Assembly: GCA_045577695.1 (NCBI GenBank)
Contig: JAZNIW010000028.1
Span: 1 to 20,208 of the forward strand
DNA length: 20,208 nt
Reading direction: 5' to 3'
Source of the DNA: UMGS1279 sp045577695
GTDB taxonomy: Bacteria > Bacillota > Clostridia > Oscillospirales > Acutalibacteraceae
The notes beneath the pieces are model-generated. The model made no database searches. It was given only the letters and a program-made list of their open reading frames with translations, and was not told the DNA's origin. The translations under genes were made by a program, and so were the position numbers. Positions 1-5,144 of the stretch are shown in pieces; the stretch's first letter is position 1, and each line of letters begins with the position of its first letter.

Positions 1-1
1 T

Positions 2-565
2 AATATGCGACAGTTGGCTACCGAGCAAGGTCGACACGATGTGGTGATTGCTATAGACTTTGCCCATGAGTTTGGTTTACGGCTTGAAGAGATTTGCACT
101 CTTAGAGTTGAATATCTTATGTCTGCTTTAAAAACAGGTCAGCTCGTAATAAAGGGCAAAGGCGGTCAGACAAGGGCGATTGATTTGAGTGCAAAGCAAC
201 GCGGTATTATTACCAAATATTTAGACTATGCTCGCTGTTCAGGTCGATATCCAAGGGATTACTTAATCTCCGCAAGCGAAAAAGACGGAGTCAAACGTGA
301 AAAACGTTCTTTGCAGAACTGGATGAGTTACAACCGAAAAAGCTTCATAGTAGAAAACCGTGAAGATTTATACGAAGACGGCAAAAAGAAAAGAACCGAG
401 ACAATCTCATGGCACGGACTCAGACACACCTACGCACAAAGAACCTATGCCGAAGCGTTGCAAGAGAGACCGCGCAGAGCCCGAAAGATTGTAAGCGAAA
501 ACTTAGGTCACCATAGGACCGAAGTGACTAGAATTTACTTGGCTGATAAGCCACAGAAAAAGTAA
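2..565 (+). CDS. Tyrosine recombinase (phage integrase family), 5'-truncated by window edge
   Basis: Site-specific recombinase catalytic domain. The reading frame is open to the left edge, so the N-terminal DNA-binding part probably lies outside the window; the first ATG is at position 5. Counting from that ATG, all expected active-site residues are visible: Arg26 (GLRLEE), a lysine in the KGKGG beta-hairpin (50 or 52), the HGLRH box (His137, Arg140), the LGHH box (His169) and the nucleophile Tyr178 in TRIYL. These would cut and rejoin DNA through a 3'-phosphotyrosine. The gene points toward the interrupted sigK gene about 1.2 kb away and is the best visible candidate for moving the element that splits it. 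In the characterised skin elements this job is done by a large serine recombinase, so one could also exist to the left. The class is certain; the exact role is inferred. Confidence 0.9.
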   Translation, partial: NMRQLATEQGRHDVVIAIDFAHEFGLRLEEICTLRVEYLMSALKTGQLVIKGKGGQTRAIDLSAKQRGIITKYLDYARCSGRYPRDYLISASEKDGVKREKRSLQNWMSYNRKSFIVENREDLYEDGKKKRTETISWHGLRHTYAQRTYAEALQERPRRARKIVSENLGHHRTEVTRIYLADKPQKK

Positions 566-693
566 TCTATTAATTAAAATGATGAAGGAAGCATTTAAAT
601 TGACTACAATATCCTGCTGACGAAAATCCGCGGGATTGATATATAGGGAAAAACAAATGAAATAAAGGAGAAACAAATATAACAGAGTCCAGA

Positions 694-716
694 CTTGCAG
701 GTTGCCCACCTGCAAG
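694..716. repeat. Perfect 9-bp inverted repeat in the 566-801 gap after the integrase
   Basis: CTTGCAGGT (694-702) and ACCTGCAAG (708-716) are separated by 5 bp. No T-run follows on either side, so it does not look like a terminator. It could be an operator or a recombinase accessory site. The rest of 566-801 shows no convincing gene: several short frames lack start codons. Confidence 0.5.
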
Positions 717-801
717 CATACATATCTTACATACCTTGCAAAACTCAAAGGCAAGAACAAGAAGGAGAAGTTTTAATTGAGATATGTAGAAAGGAAATCT
801 T

Positions 802-915
802 ATGATGTATTTTTATATGCATCATCTGATTTGGGCATCTTTCGTAAATACACATAGGAATAGCGGACAACACCTCACGCATATAGTTTATGCACATAGG
901 AGGTACTCGGTATGA
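802..915 (+). CDS. Possible 37-aa leader ORF coupled to the next gene
   Basis: A short frame starts at ATG 802 (a second ATG directly follows) behind a modest AAGGA at about 790-794. It ends with a TGA that overlaps the ATG at 912 in an ATGA arrangement, which is typical of translational coupling. The predicted 37-residue peptide is rich in His and aromatic residues and matches no family I recognise. The motif CACATAGGA occurs twice inside it (851-859 and 893-901), the second copy forming the ribosome binding site of the next gene. It could be a real leader peptide or chance; there is no independent support. Confidence 0.25.
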   Translation: MMYFYMHHLIWASFVNTHRNSGQHLTHIVYAHRRYSV

Positions 916-1124
916 AGACATTTGCACCGATTAACGTTATTGTCCACTATCCCACAACAGAAGAAGGATGGCGAGAACTAAGACGGCGTGTAGCCGGTGT
1001 TCACGCCGATGGAGTACTTAATAGCATTTCTAAGTTAGATTGCCCAATCAGAGAAAAAGAAAGACTGCTTAATGCGATTATAAAAGATACAAAAGAACAG
1101 ATTAAAGCTGAACAGAAAAAGTAG
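912..1124 (+). CDS. Small hypothetical protein of the mobile element (70 aa)
   Basis: A 70-residue soluble protein preceded by a perfect AGGAGG (898-903). It has a short beta-prone N-terminus (FAPINVIVHYP) and then a charged, helix-prone body ending in a Lys/Glu-rich coil. I do not recognise a named family; small proteins of this kind sit near recombinases in clostridial integrative elements. It lies between the integrase and a convergent HTH regulator, with a shared hairpin terminator 15 bp downstream. A role in excision or regulation is possible but not shown. The strong ribosome binding site makes it a credible gene. Confidence 0.6.
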   Translation: MKTFAPINVIVHYPTTEEGWRELRRRVAGVHADGVLNSISKLDCPIREKERLLNAIIKDTKEQIKAEQKK

Positions 1125-1127
1125 TCT

Positions 1128-1160
1128 AAAAAAGTGACAGCCTCACATTTTTTGTGAGGC
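1128..1160 (-). terminator. Intrinsic terminator between convergent genes
   Basis: An 8-bp stem, GCCTCACA (1140-1147) with TGTGAGGC (1153-1160), has a 5-nt loop. Read on the minus strand it is followed after a few bases by a run of six T (1128-1133), so it mainly serves the HTH gene ending at 1170. The hairpin also lies just past the plus-strand gene ending at 1124. Confidence 0.7.
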
Positions 1161-1169
1161 GGTTGTCCA

Positions 1170-1622
1170 TTAAAGAGTGATACGATCCTTAAAATATTTC
1201 TTCCAAGATTTAAGACTAATTTGTTTTCGTTCACTTTCCCAAAGCCTAATCATATTAGCATCCACACCGAGGGCCCTTGCAAACGGTCTTTTGCCGAGAT
1301 TAAGGCTTTCTCGGTGCTCTCGTATTAGTTTGCCTTGTCCGACTGCTATAAAGCGGTTATAATCATCAAGAAGGTCATATACAGGGATATTATAGAGTTT
1401 GGAAAGCTTGTCCGCTACGGTTTTATCAAAGCCGTTGTGATTGCCTGTTTCAAGATTTATGTATGTGCTACGAGCAATGCCAACAATCTGCGCCACTTCC
1501 TTTTGCATAAGACCAAGCTTATGTCGGCAAAATCTCAAGCGGTCGGGGATGTTATCAATATCTTCATAAGAATGATATTGCTTGTTGAATAACTGTGCTT
1601 CAAGTAGTTTTCTCGGAGCCAT
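1170..1622 (-). CDS. XRE-family transcriptional regulator with two helix-turn-helix segments
   Basis: A DNA-binding regulator of 150 aa if started at ATG 1622. The frame extends upstream to possible starts at 1694 (ATG) and 1748 (TTG), but none has a clear ribosome binding site. The first HTH is of Cro/CI type (LMQKEVAQIVGIARSTYINLE), followed by the family ending NIPVYDLLDDY. A second HTH-like segment (RPFARALGVDANMIRLWES) ends in SWKKYFKD. This double arrangement is common in regulators of clostridial integrative and transposon-like elements, so it probably controls the element's excision or integrase genes. It lies at the element's end, directly against the broken sigK gene, and the longest frame starts only about 20 bp from the junction. 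Confidence 0.75.
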   Translation of the reverse strand: MAPRKLLEAQLFNKQYHSYEDIDNIPDRLRFCRHKLGLMQKEVAQIVGIARSTYINLETGNHNGFDKTVADKLSKLYNIPVYDLLDDYNRFIAVGQGKLIREHRESLNLGKRPFARALGVDANMIRLWESERKQISLKSWKKYFKDRITL

Positions 1623-1684
1623 AAGTCTAAAGCTTAAAACAAATAAGGGGGAATGTTTTGTTTCGCCGTTTTCGGTGTGCGACA

Positions 1685-2104
1685 TTATATACATATTTTC
1701 TGCCGTCTGCTCGGTAATTCTCCAATGGGGAGTTCTTTTCGTAACCAAAAACTCATTTGTGAGAGGGTTGCATTTTCTACACAGCGGGCGGCATAAGTGG
1801 CCAGTTTAATTCCTTTTTCGGATTTAAAGGTGGAAATTCCCTTAATAAGACCAATGGTGCCGATGGAAATTAAATCATCTTGTTCTACACGGTCGGTATA
1901 ATATTTTTTGGTGACGTGAGCTACCAAACGAAGATTATGTTCAATCAATGTATCCCGCGCTGACGGGTCCCCCCGTTCCATTTTTCGAATCAGTTCTGCC
2001 TCCTCTTTTTTTGAAAGCGGCGGAGGAAACGAACCGGTGTTGGTTGGATGCAGTGCCAAATAAAACAAACCGGAAATAACTCCGTAAATCATTGACAAAA
2101 ACAT
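1685..2104 (-). CDS. sigK: Pro-sigma-K, 5' part only, interrupted by an inserted element
   Basis: N-terminal part of the late mother-cell sporulation sigma factor. Residues 1-25 form a hydrophobic pro-sequence like that removed by SpoIVFB from pro-sigma-K. Then come PPPLSKKEEAELIRKM, the region 2.1/2.2 core (LIEHNLRLVAH, LISIGTIGLIKGI) and LATYAARCVEN. Homology stops after Asn111 or Ala112; the remaining 27 residues come from the inserted DNA and end at a stop at 1685. Regions 2.4 to 4, needed for promoter recognition, are missing, so this piece alone cannot work as a sigma factor. ATG 2104 has a GGGGAT ribosome binding site 8 nt upstream. The break matches, as I recall, the skin insertion point in B. 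subtilis (ENEIL). Either excision during sporulation restores the gene or it is a dead fragment. Confidence 0.9.
   Translation of the reverse strand: MFLSMIYGVISGLFYLALHPTNTGSFPPPLSKKEEAELIRKMERGDPSARDTLIEHNLRLVAHVTKKYYTDRVEQDDLISIGTIGLIKGISTFKSEKGIKLATYAARCVENATLSQMSFWLRKELPIGELPSRRQKICI
1765..1775. other. Probable attachment-site junction between sigK and the inserted element
   Basis: On the sigK coding strand the last host-like codons are GTA GAA AAT GCA (1780 to 1769), after which the frame no longer resembles sigma-K. The B. subtilis skin crossover core is, from memory, AATGA in the same Glu-Asn-Glu codons; here AATGC falls in the same place (1774-1770). The exact crossover base cannot be fixed without the other end of the element. 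Confidence 0.6.
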
Positions 2105-2139
2105 ATCCGCTATCCCCTTTTAAAATTATTTTCCCTTTT

Positions 2140-2169
2140 ACTATATGCAAAGAGAAAAATAAAACTGCC
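2140..2169 (-). promoter_or_regulatory. Candidate sigma-E-type promoter of sigK
   Basis: On the minus strand CATATAGT (2147-2140) resembles the sigma-E -10 consensus CATACAMT, with GGCAGTTT (2169-2162) 14 bp upstream as a weak -35. It lies about 36 bp before the sigK start codon. Sigma-E control of sigK is established in Bacillus; the match here is moderate. Confidence 0.4.
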
Positions 2170-2257
2170 AGTCCGATCCATTTGAATCCTCAAAAAGTAG
2201 CCGCTCCATCCCTAATAAAACCAAAAGAAAAAGATTTTACTTTTTATAAAAAAGTTC

Positions 2258-2286
2258 TTGACAAAAGGTGCCAAATCATATATAAT
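2258..2286 (+). promoter_or_regulatory. Consensus sigma-A promoter of tRNA-Thr
   Basis: TTGACA (2258-2263), a 17-bp spacer and TATAAT (2281-2286): both hexamers are perfect. Transcription would start near 2293, ten bases before the tRNA. Confidence 0.92.
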
Positions 2287-2302
2287 ACTTCTTGTTCGAT
2301 AT

Positions 2303-2378
2303 GCTGCTATGGCTCAGGTGGTAGAGCACATCCTTGGTAAGGATGAGGTCACCAGTTCGAATCTGGTTAGCAGCTCCA
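2303..2378 (+). tRNA. tRNA-Thr (anticodon GGT)
   Basis: A full cloverleaf can be folded by eye. The acceptor arms are GCTGCTA and TAGCAGC, the D stem GCTC/GAGC, the anticodon stem CATCC/GGATG around loop TTGGTAA (anticodon GGT, decoding ACC) and the T arm ACCAG TTCGAAT CTGGT. The discriminator is T and CCA is encoded (2376-2378). It has its own promoter and is followed by an intrinsic terminator that is part of the first repeat element. Confidence 0.96.
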
Positions 2379-2381
2379 AAT

Positions 2382-2526
2382 GAAAATCCGTTCACGTAAG
2401 TGGACGGATTTTTGTTGTATTATTCACTATTCATTTTTCATCATTCATTATTCATTAACAGTGAACGGATTTTCGAATGAATAATGAAGAATGAAGTCTC
2501 CTTCGGCTGATGAATAATGAATAATT
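2382..2526. repeat. Terminator-mirroring palindromic element, copy 1
   Basis: The architecture is terminator 5' arm A (2382-2395), 3' arm A', an AT-rich heptad tract P (about 2419-2457, units like ATTATTC, ACTATTC, ATCATTC), a loop segment A'' (2461-2474) and a second heptad tract P' (from 2475). A 13-bp stem TTCATTATTCATT/AATGAATAATGAA holds A'' in its loop. A'' (GTGAACGGATTTTC) is the exact reverse complement of A. It differs from A' at the wobble base and at its end, so it mirrors A and is not a duplicate of A'. A second short hairpin (AGTC...GGCT) and a further ATGAATAATGAATAAT close the element just before the next promoter. Confidence 0.85.
2383..2412 (+). terminator. Terminator of tRNA-Thr
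   Basis: A 13-bp stem (2383-2395 with 2400-2412), GTAA loop and T-rich 3' side. It contains one G-U wobble (T2392 with G2403). Its 5' arm is mirrored downstream in the loop of the adjacent hairpin (see repeat copy 1). Confidence 0.88.
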
Positions 2527-2555
2527 TTGACTTTAATTATAATTTGTGATATAAT
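2527..2555 (+). promoter_or_regulatory. Promoter of the four-helix-bundle/lipoprotein pair
   Basis: TTGACT (2527-2532), 17 bp, TATAAT (2550-2555). The -35 box is fused to the end of repeat copy 1. A GGGAAG ribosome binding site lies between it and ATG 2576. Confidence 0.85.
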
Positions 2556-2575
2556 ACTATAAGGGAAGTGGTTTA

Positions 2576-2932
2576 ATGAAAGAGAATATCTTAATTGATA
2601 AATCAATTTGTTTCGCAGCAAGAATTGTTAAATTACATGATTTTTTGATTAAAAATAAAAAAGGTTTAACAATAGCTAAGCAAGTAATTCGTAGCGGAAC
2701 AAGCATAGGTGCAAATATAAATGAGGCAAATTATGGACAAAGTCCGGCTGATTTTATTTCAAAATTGCATATTGCTTTAAAAGAAACTGCGGAAACTGAA
2801 TATTGGATAAAGTTACTTAATATGTCCGAATATATCGATGATAAAATGAGTAGTTCATTGCTTGACGATTGTTTGGAAATTAAGCGAATTTTGATTGCAT
2901 CTATAAACACGGCAAAAGAGAACAACAAATAA
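2576..2932 (+). CDS. Four-helix-bundle protein of the S23 / Avd family
   Basis: A 118-residue all-helical protein with the family hallmark RSGTSIGANINEA followed by a second helix block (FISKLHIALKETAETEYWIKLL) and a last helix starting near DDCLEIKR. The family (Pfam 23S rRNA-intervening sequence protein) includes ORFs inside 23S rRNA intervening sequences and the Avd accessory protein of diversity-generating retroelements. Those proteins form pentameric, positively charged, nucleic-acid-binding bundles. Most chromosomal members have no known job. Here it lies directly after a palindromic repeat and its promoter, and a lipoprotein gene follows 17 bp later, probably co-transcribed. No reverse transcriptase or variable-repeat pair is visible. 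Family assignment is firm; a link to the flanking repeats is speculation. Confidence 0.92.
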   Translation: MKENILIDKSICFAARIVKLHDFLIKNKKGLTIAKQVIRSGTSIGANINEANYGQSPADFISKLHIALKETAETEYWIKLLNMSEYIDDKMSSSLLDDCLEIKRILIASINTAKENNK

Positions 2933-2949
2933 CCAAAGGTAGTGATGTT

Positions 2950-3504
2950 ATGAAGAAATTATTTTCGATAATAATTGTTTTTGCAATGATTTTTTCGCTT
3001 TCTGGTTGCAAGGAAAGATATGAGCCTGCACCTCAAATAACAGAAGGCAAATTTCCATTTATTTTAGAATATGAAATGAATGGTGAAAGATATTTAATCG
3101 AAGATACAGTAGTTTGTACTTATGACGGATATGATATGTCAAATAATTTTGCGATATTTGGGTTTCCATATTCACGTTCTTGGGATGCATCTTTAGAAAG
3201 TGGCGATGAATCCAAAAGATTACTTATTGAGTTTGAACCCAATACGGAATCTATGTTTGTTAAAGGAAGAATCAATACGGAATCAAGAGTAATTCTATAT
3301 TATGGTCACGGTGGATATTATCTTGGTGACCCCAATTACAAAGATAGGCATCCGTATATAAACTATTCTGAAACTTATAAAGTATCTGATAACACTTCAA
3401 AGGTTGAATTTACAGAATTGAGTTATGAGCAACTTGGAAAATATTTTGGAATAAAAATTATAAGATTCGAATTTAGCGAGCCAATTGAAAACAAATTCGA
3501 ATAA
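2950..3504 (+). CDS. Putative lipoprotein of unknown function (184 aa)
   Basis: The N-terminus is a type II signal peptide: KK, a hydrophobic core, and lipobox LSGC with the lipidated cysteine at residue 20. The mature part (about 165 aa) is acidic and rich in Tyr and Phe, with beta-strand-like segments such as FPFILEYEMNGERYLIED and RVILYYGHGGYYLGD. It would be anchored on the outer face of the cell membrane. I do not recognise a family. It starts 17 bp after the four-helix-bundle gene with a GGTAGTGATG-type ribosome binding site and ends at a terminator that is part of repeat copy 2. Confidence 0.85.
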   Translation: MKKLFSIIIVFAMIFSLSGCKERYEPAPQITEGKFPFILEYEMNGERYLIEDTVVCTYDGYDMSNNFAIFGFPYSRSWDASLESGDESKRLLIEFEPNTESMFVKGRINTESRVILYYGHGGYYLGDPNYKDRHPYINYSETYKVSDNTSKVEFTELSYEQLGKYFGIKIIRFEFSEPIENKFE

Positions 3505-3562
3505 AAAAAGAAAATTCTCGGTTTTCAAGCACGTTTCATTCGTGCCATTAAGTTCAAAACAC

Positions 3563-3680
3563 CCAAAAATCCCGAATGCGAAAGCGTTCGGGATTTTACT
3601 TTTTCACTAGTCACTTTTCACTATTCACTAAATTCACATTCGGGATTTTTGGAAAGTACGAAGTAATAGTGAATAGTGAA
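3563..3680. repeat. Terminator-mirroring palindromic element, copy 2 (divergent)
   Basis: Same A-A'-P-A''-P' layout as copy 1 but with a different terminator sequence. A'' (3637-3652, CATTCGGGATTTTTGG) is the exact 16-nt reverse complement of A (3563-3578). The flanking stem is TTCACTATTCACT (3617-3629) with AGTGAATAGTGAA (3668-3680), 13 bp, again holding A'' in the loop. The tracts use CACTATT-type heptads, not CATTATT. It lacks the second short hairpin of the other copies. Confidence 0.82.
3566..3597 (+). terminator. Terminator of the lipoprotein gene
   Basis: A 14-bp stem (3566-3579 with 3584-3597), GAAA tetraloop, one G-U wobble (T3577 with G3586) and a T-rich 3' side. Confidence 0.88.
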
Positions 3681-3686
3681 GGTGTA

Positions 3687-3732
3687 TTGCGGCTTCGCCG
3701 CTTTTATGCTATAATATTCACAAGGCGGTGAT
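3687..3732 (+). promoter_or_regulatory. Promoter and ribosome-binding module, first plus-strand copy
   Basis: TTGCGG (3687-3692), 17 bp, TATAAT (3710-3715), then AAGGCGGTGATG before ATG 3736. The spacer contains GCGGC-TTC-GCCGC, a 5-bp palindrome that may affect expression. From GCCGCTTTTATGC through GGCGGTGAT the module is nearly identical to that at 4366-4409 and to the minus-strand one at 14957-14996. Confidence 0.8.
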
Positions 3733-3735
3733 GAT

Positions 3736-4164
3736 ATGGAAAAATACATCTATATTTTTGTTATAATGTTTGTTGTAGTTGTTATTCCTATCGCTCTTTA
3801 TATTATTTTCAAGCCTATGTTTCGACAGAATAAATTATTGAATGGTATTGTTAACTACGATACTTTTATGAGAAAATTTGTGTTTCGTATTGAGATTACA
3901 AAGGAAGAATTTTATTCACGGCTGAAAATACGCAATATCAATGATGTATTAGAATATTCTTTAAATGAGGATTGTTCAGTCATTACATTTACTATGTATA
4001 ATATGAAATATTCATATAAAATAATAGTTGATGATTTCAATGAATCAATTATTCTGCGAGTTGAACAAATACAGATAACCAGTAAGCCAGCTTTTCGTAT
4101 CAATGAATTTTTTATTAAGAAATTTAATGCAACACCATTGGAGTTTGAAAAATATTCATTTTAA
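3736..4164 (+). CDS. Small membrane-anchored hypothetical protein (142 aa)
   Basis: One N-terminal transmembrane helix (about residues 5-26, rich in Val and Ile) is followed by a charged cytoplasmic or external domain of about 115 residues with alternating strand-like stretches. There is no lipobox and no recognised family. The start is supported by AAGGCGGTGATG five to ten bases upstream. It stands alone between repeat copies 2 and 3 with its own promoter and terminator, like a gene cassette. Base composition is very AT-rich, as for its neighbours in this array, in contrast to the housekeeping genes further right. Confidence 0.75.
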   Translation: MEKYIYIFVIMFVVVVIPIALYIIFKPMFRQNKLLNGIVNYDTFMRKFVFRIEITKEEFYSRLKIRNINDVLEYSLNEDCSVITFTMYNMKYSYKIIVDDFNESIILRVEQIQITSKPAFRINEFFIKKFNATPLEFEKYSF

Positions 4165-4222
4165 TATAAAATATTAAAGAAAATTAGGTTTTTCACCCAG
4201 TTCTTTTTTGGACACGAATGAC

Positions 4223-4262
4223 AAACGAAAATCCGTTCTCGTAAGAGGACGGATTTTCGTTT
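4223..4262 (+). terminator. Terminator of the 3736-4164 gene
   Basis: An 18-bp stem (4223-4240 with 4245-4262), GTAA loop and one G-U wobble. Confidence 0.88.
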
Positions 4263-4365
4263 CCACTATTCACTATTCATCATTCATTATTCATTAAACG
4301 AGAACGGATTTTCGAATGAATAATGAAGAATGAAGTCGCTTACGCTGATGAATAATGAATAATTA
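4226..4365. repeat. Terminator-mirroring palindromic element, copy 3
   Basis: Closest to copy 1. A (4226-4242, CGAAAATCCGTTCTCGT) and A'' (4298-4314) are exact 17-nt reverse complements, longer than the A/A' match and including bases absent from A'. A'' sits in the loop of the TTCATTATTCATT/AATGAATAATGAA stem. The second short hairpin region and the ATGAATAATGAATAATTATTG end follow and run straight into the next -35 box. Confidence 0.87.
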
Positions 4366-4409
4366 TTGACCCTTTGCCGCTTTTATGCTATAATACACCC
4401 AAGGCGGTG
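4366..4409 (+). promoter_or_regulatory. Promoter and ribosome-binding module, second plus-strand copy
   Basis: TTGACC (4366-4371), 17 bp, TATAAT (4389-4394), then AAGGCGGTGAT (4401-4411). Nearly identical to the module at 3687-3732, although the genes behind the two are unrelated. Confidence 0.82.
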
Positions 4410-4415
4410 ATTGTG

Positions 4416-4892
4416 ATGCCAAATCATACATATGATGCGGAAGTTTATAATGATATAATGCAAACTGAGTTGAATAAACTGTGGGGAATAGGAGCTCTTT
4501 TGCTGATGGTTCTGATTGCTATGGTTGTTTATTCTGTTGTTTTAATAAAAGAAGACAAGAAAAAGAAATTTCCGTATATACAATTGATTGGTGTAGTTTT
4601 GATTTCGGCGTTTTTGATGGTATCTTTTGGTTCATCAATTATTTCGTATTCCAAAGATATTTCAGAGGAAGCATATATACAATATGAAGGTACAGCAACT
4701 ATAAGCAAAAGACGTAAAGTTGTTTTAGGAAACATACCCACTTGGTATAATGAATATTTTGTGTCGTTTAATAATAACGGTGAACAGGTTGAGTTATCGA
4801 CAAGAAAAGATTATCCAAAAGAAGGCAACATTGAAAAATTATATATAGTCTATGCTCAAAATTCGGGAGAAATTTTAGAGTTTGTAGAATAA
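4416..4892 (+). CDS. Small membrane protein with two transmembrane helices (158 aa)
   Basis: I chose ATG 4416, behind AAGGCGGTGATTG, and not the upstream in-frame ATG at 4374, which lies inside the promoter. Two hydrophobic helices (about residues 25-44 and 54-76) are separated by a short KEDKKKK loop, so that loop is cytoplasmic and both ends face outward. The C-terminal 80 residues form a beta-rich domain (GTATISKRRKVVLG, YNEYFVSFNNNGEQVEL, KLYIVYA). This is reminiscent of the general layout of DUF3592-like membrane proteins, but I cannot assign a family. It is a single-gene unit between repeat copies 3 and 4. Confidence 0.78.
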   Translation: MPNHTYDAEVYNDIMQTELNKLWGIGALLLMVLIAMVVYSVVLIKEDKKKKFPYIQLIGVVLISAFLMVSFGSSIISYSKDISEEAYIQYEGTATISKRRKVVLGNIPTWYNEYFVSFNNNGEQVELSTRKDYPKEGNIEKLYIVYAQNSGEILEFVE

Positions 4893-4970
4893 AGCGACAA
4901 AATGAATATTATTTAAGTGTTTTTATAGAAAATCAGGTTTTTAGACCGGTTCCGTTTTGAGTGTCGGTCC

Positions 4971-5012
4971 CAAACAAAAATCCGTTCTCGAAAGAGAGCG
5001 GATTTTTGTTTG
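4971..5012 (+). terminator. Terminator of the 4416-4892 gene
   Basis: A 19-bp stem (4971-4989 with 4994-5012), GAAA tetraloop and one G-U wobble. A weaker hairpin, GACCG...CGGTC (4944-4969), precedes it. Confidence 0.9.
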
Positions 5013-5121
5013 CATTATTCATTTTTCAATATTCATCATTCATTATTCATTAAACAAAAACGGATTTTCAAATGAATAATGAATATTGAAGTCGACTTCG
5101 GCTGATGAATAATGAATAATT
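4971..5121. repeat. Terminator-mirroring palindromic element, copy 4 (partly decayed)
   Basis: Same layout. The stem tracts are intact (TTCATTATTCATT/AATGAATAATGAA), but the mirrored loop (about 5053-5070) matches the terminator arm only over about 10 nt (AAAATCCGTT), with AAAAA replacing GAGAA. No intact promoter follows: the TTGCGC at 5122-5127 has no TATAAT at 17 bp. An IS3-type remnant takes the place of the expected gene, consistent with loss of function at this copy. Confidence 0.82.
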
Positions 5122-5144
5122 ATTGCGCGAAAGTTGTATAGTAA

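Noticed and set aside
2303..2378. tRNA-Thr as the attachment site of the left-hand element
   Set aside because: The break in sigK at about 1770 is a clear junction nearer to the integrase; the tRNA is intact with its own promoter and no partial tRNA repeat is seen in the window.
2400..2474. Loop A'' as a target-site duplication of the terminator 3' arm A'
   Set aside because: A'' carries the exact complement of the 5' arm at the wobble position and beyond the A' ends in three copies, so it is not a copy of A'.
2419..2525. CRISPR-like array in the AT-rich repeated tracts
   Set aside because: The units are 7-bp degenerate heptads in inverted orientation without spacers, forming hairpins; no cas genes are present.
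3505..4970. True integron attC sites between the cassettes
   Set aside because: No integron integrase is present, the heptad hairpins do not show R'/R'' and L'/L'' attC boxes, and the elements include terminators and promoters. Only the layout is similar.
4927..5012. T-box or other known riboswitch upstream of the fourth terminator
   Set aside because: No specifier loop or AGGGUGGNACCGCG antiterminator is present, and the hairpin lies after a gene and not in front of one.
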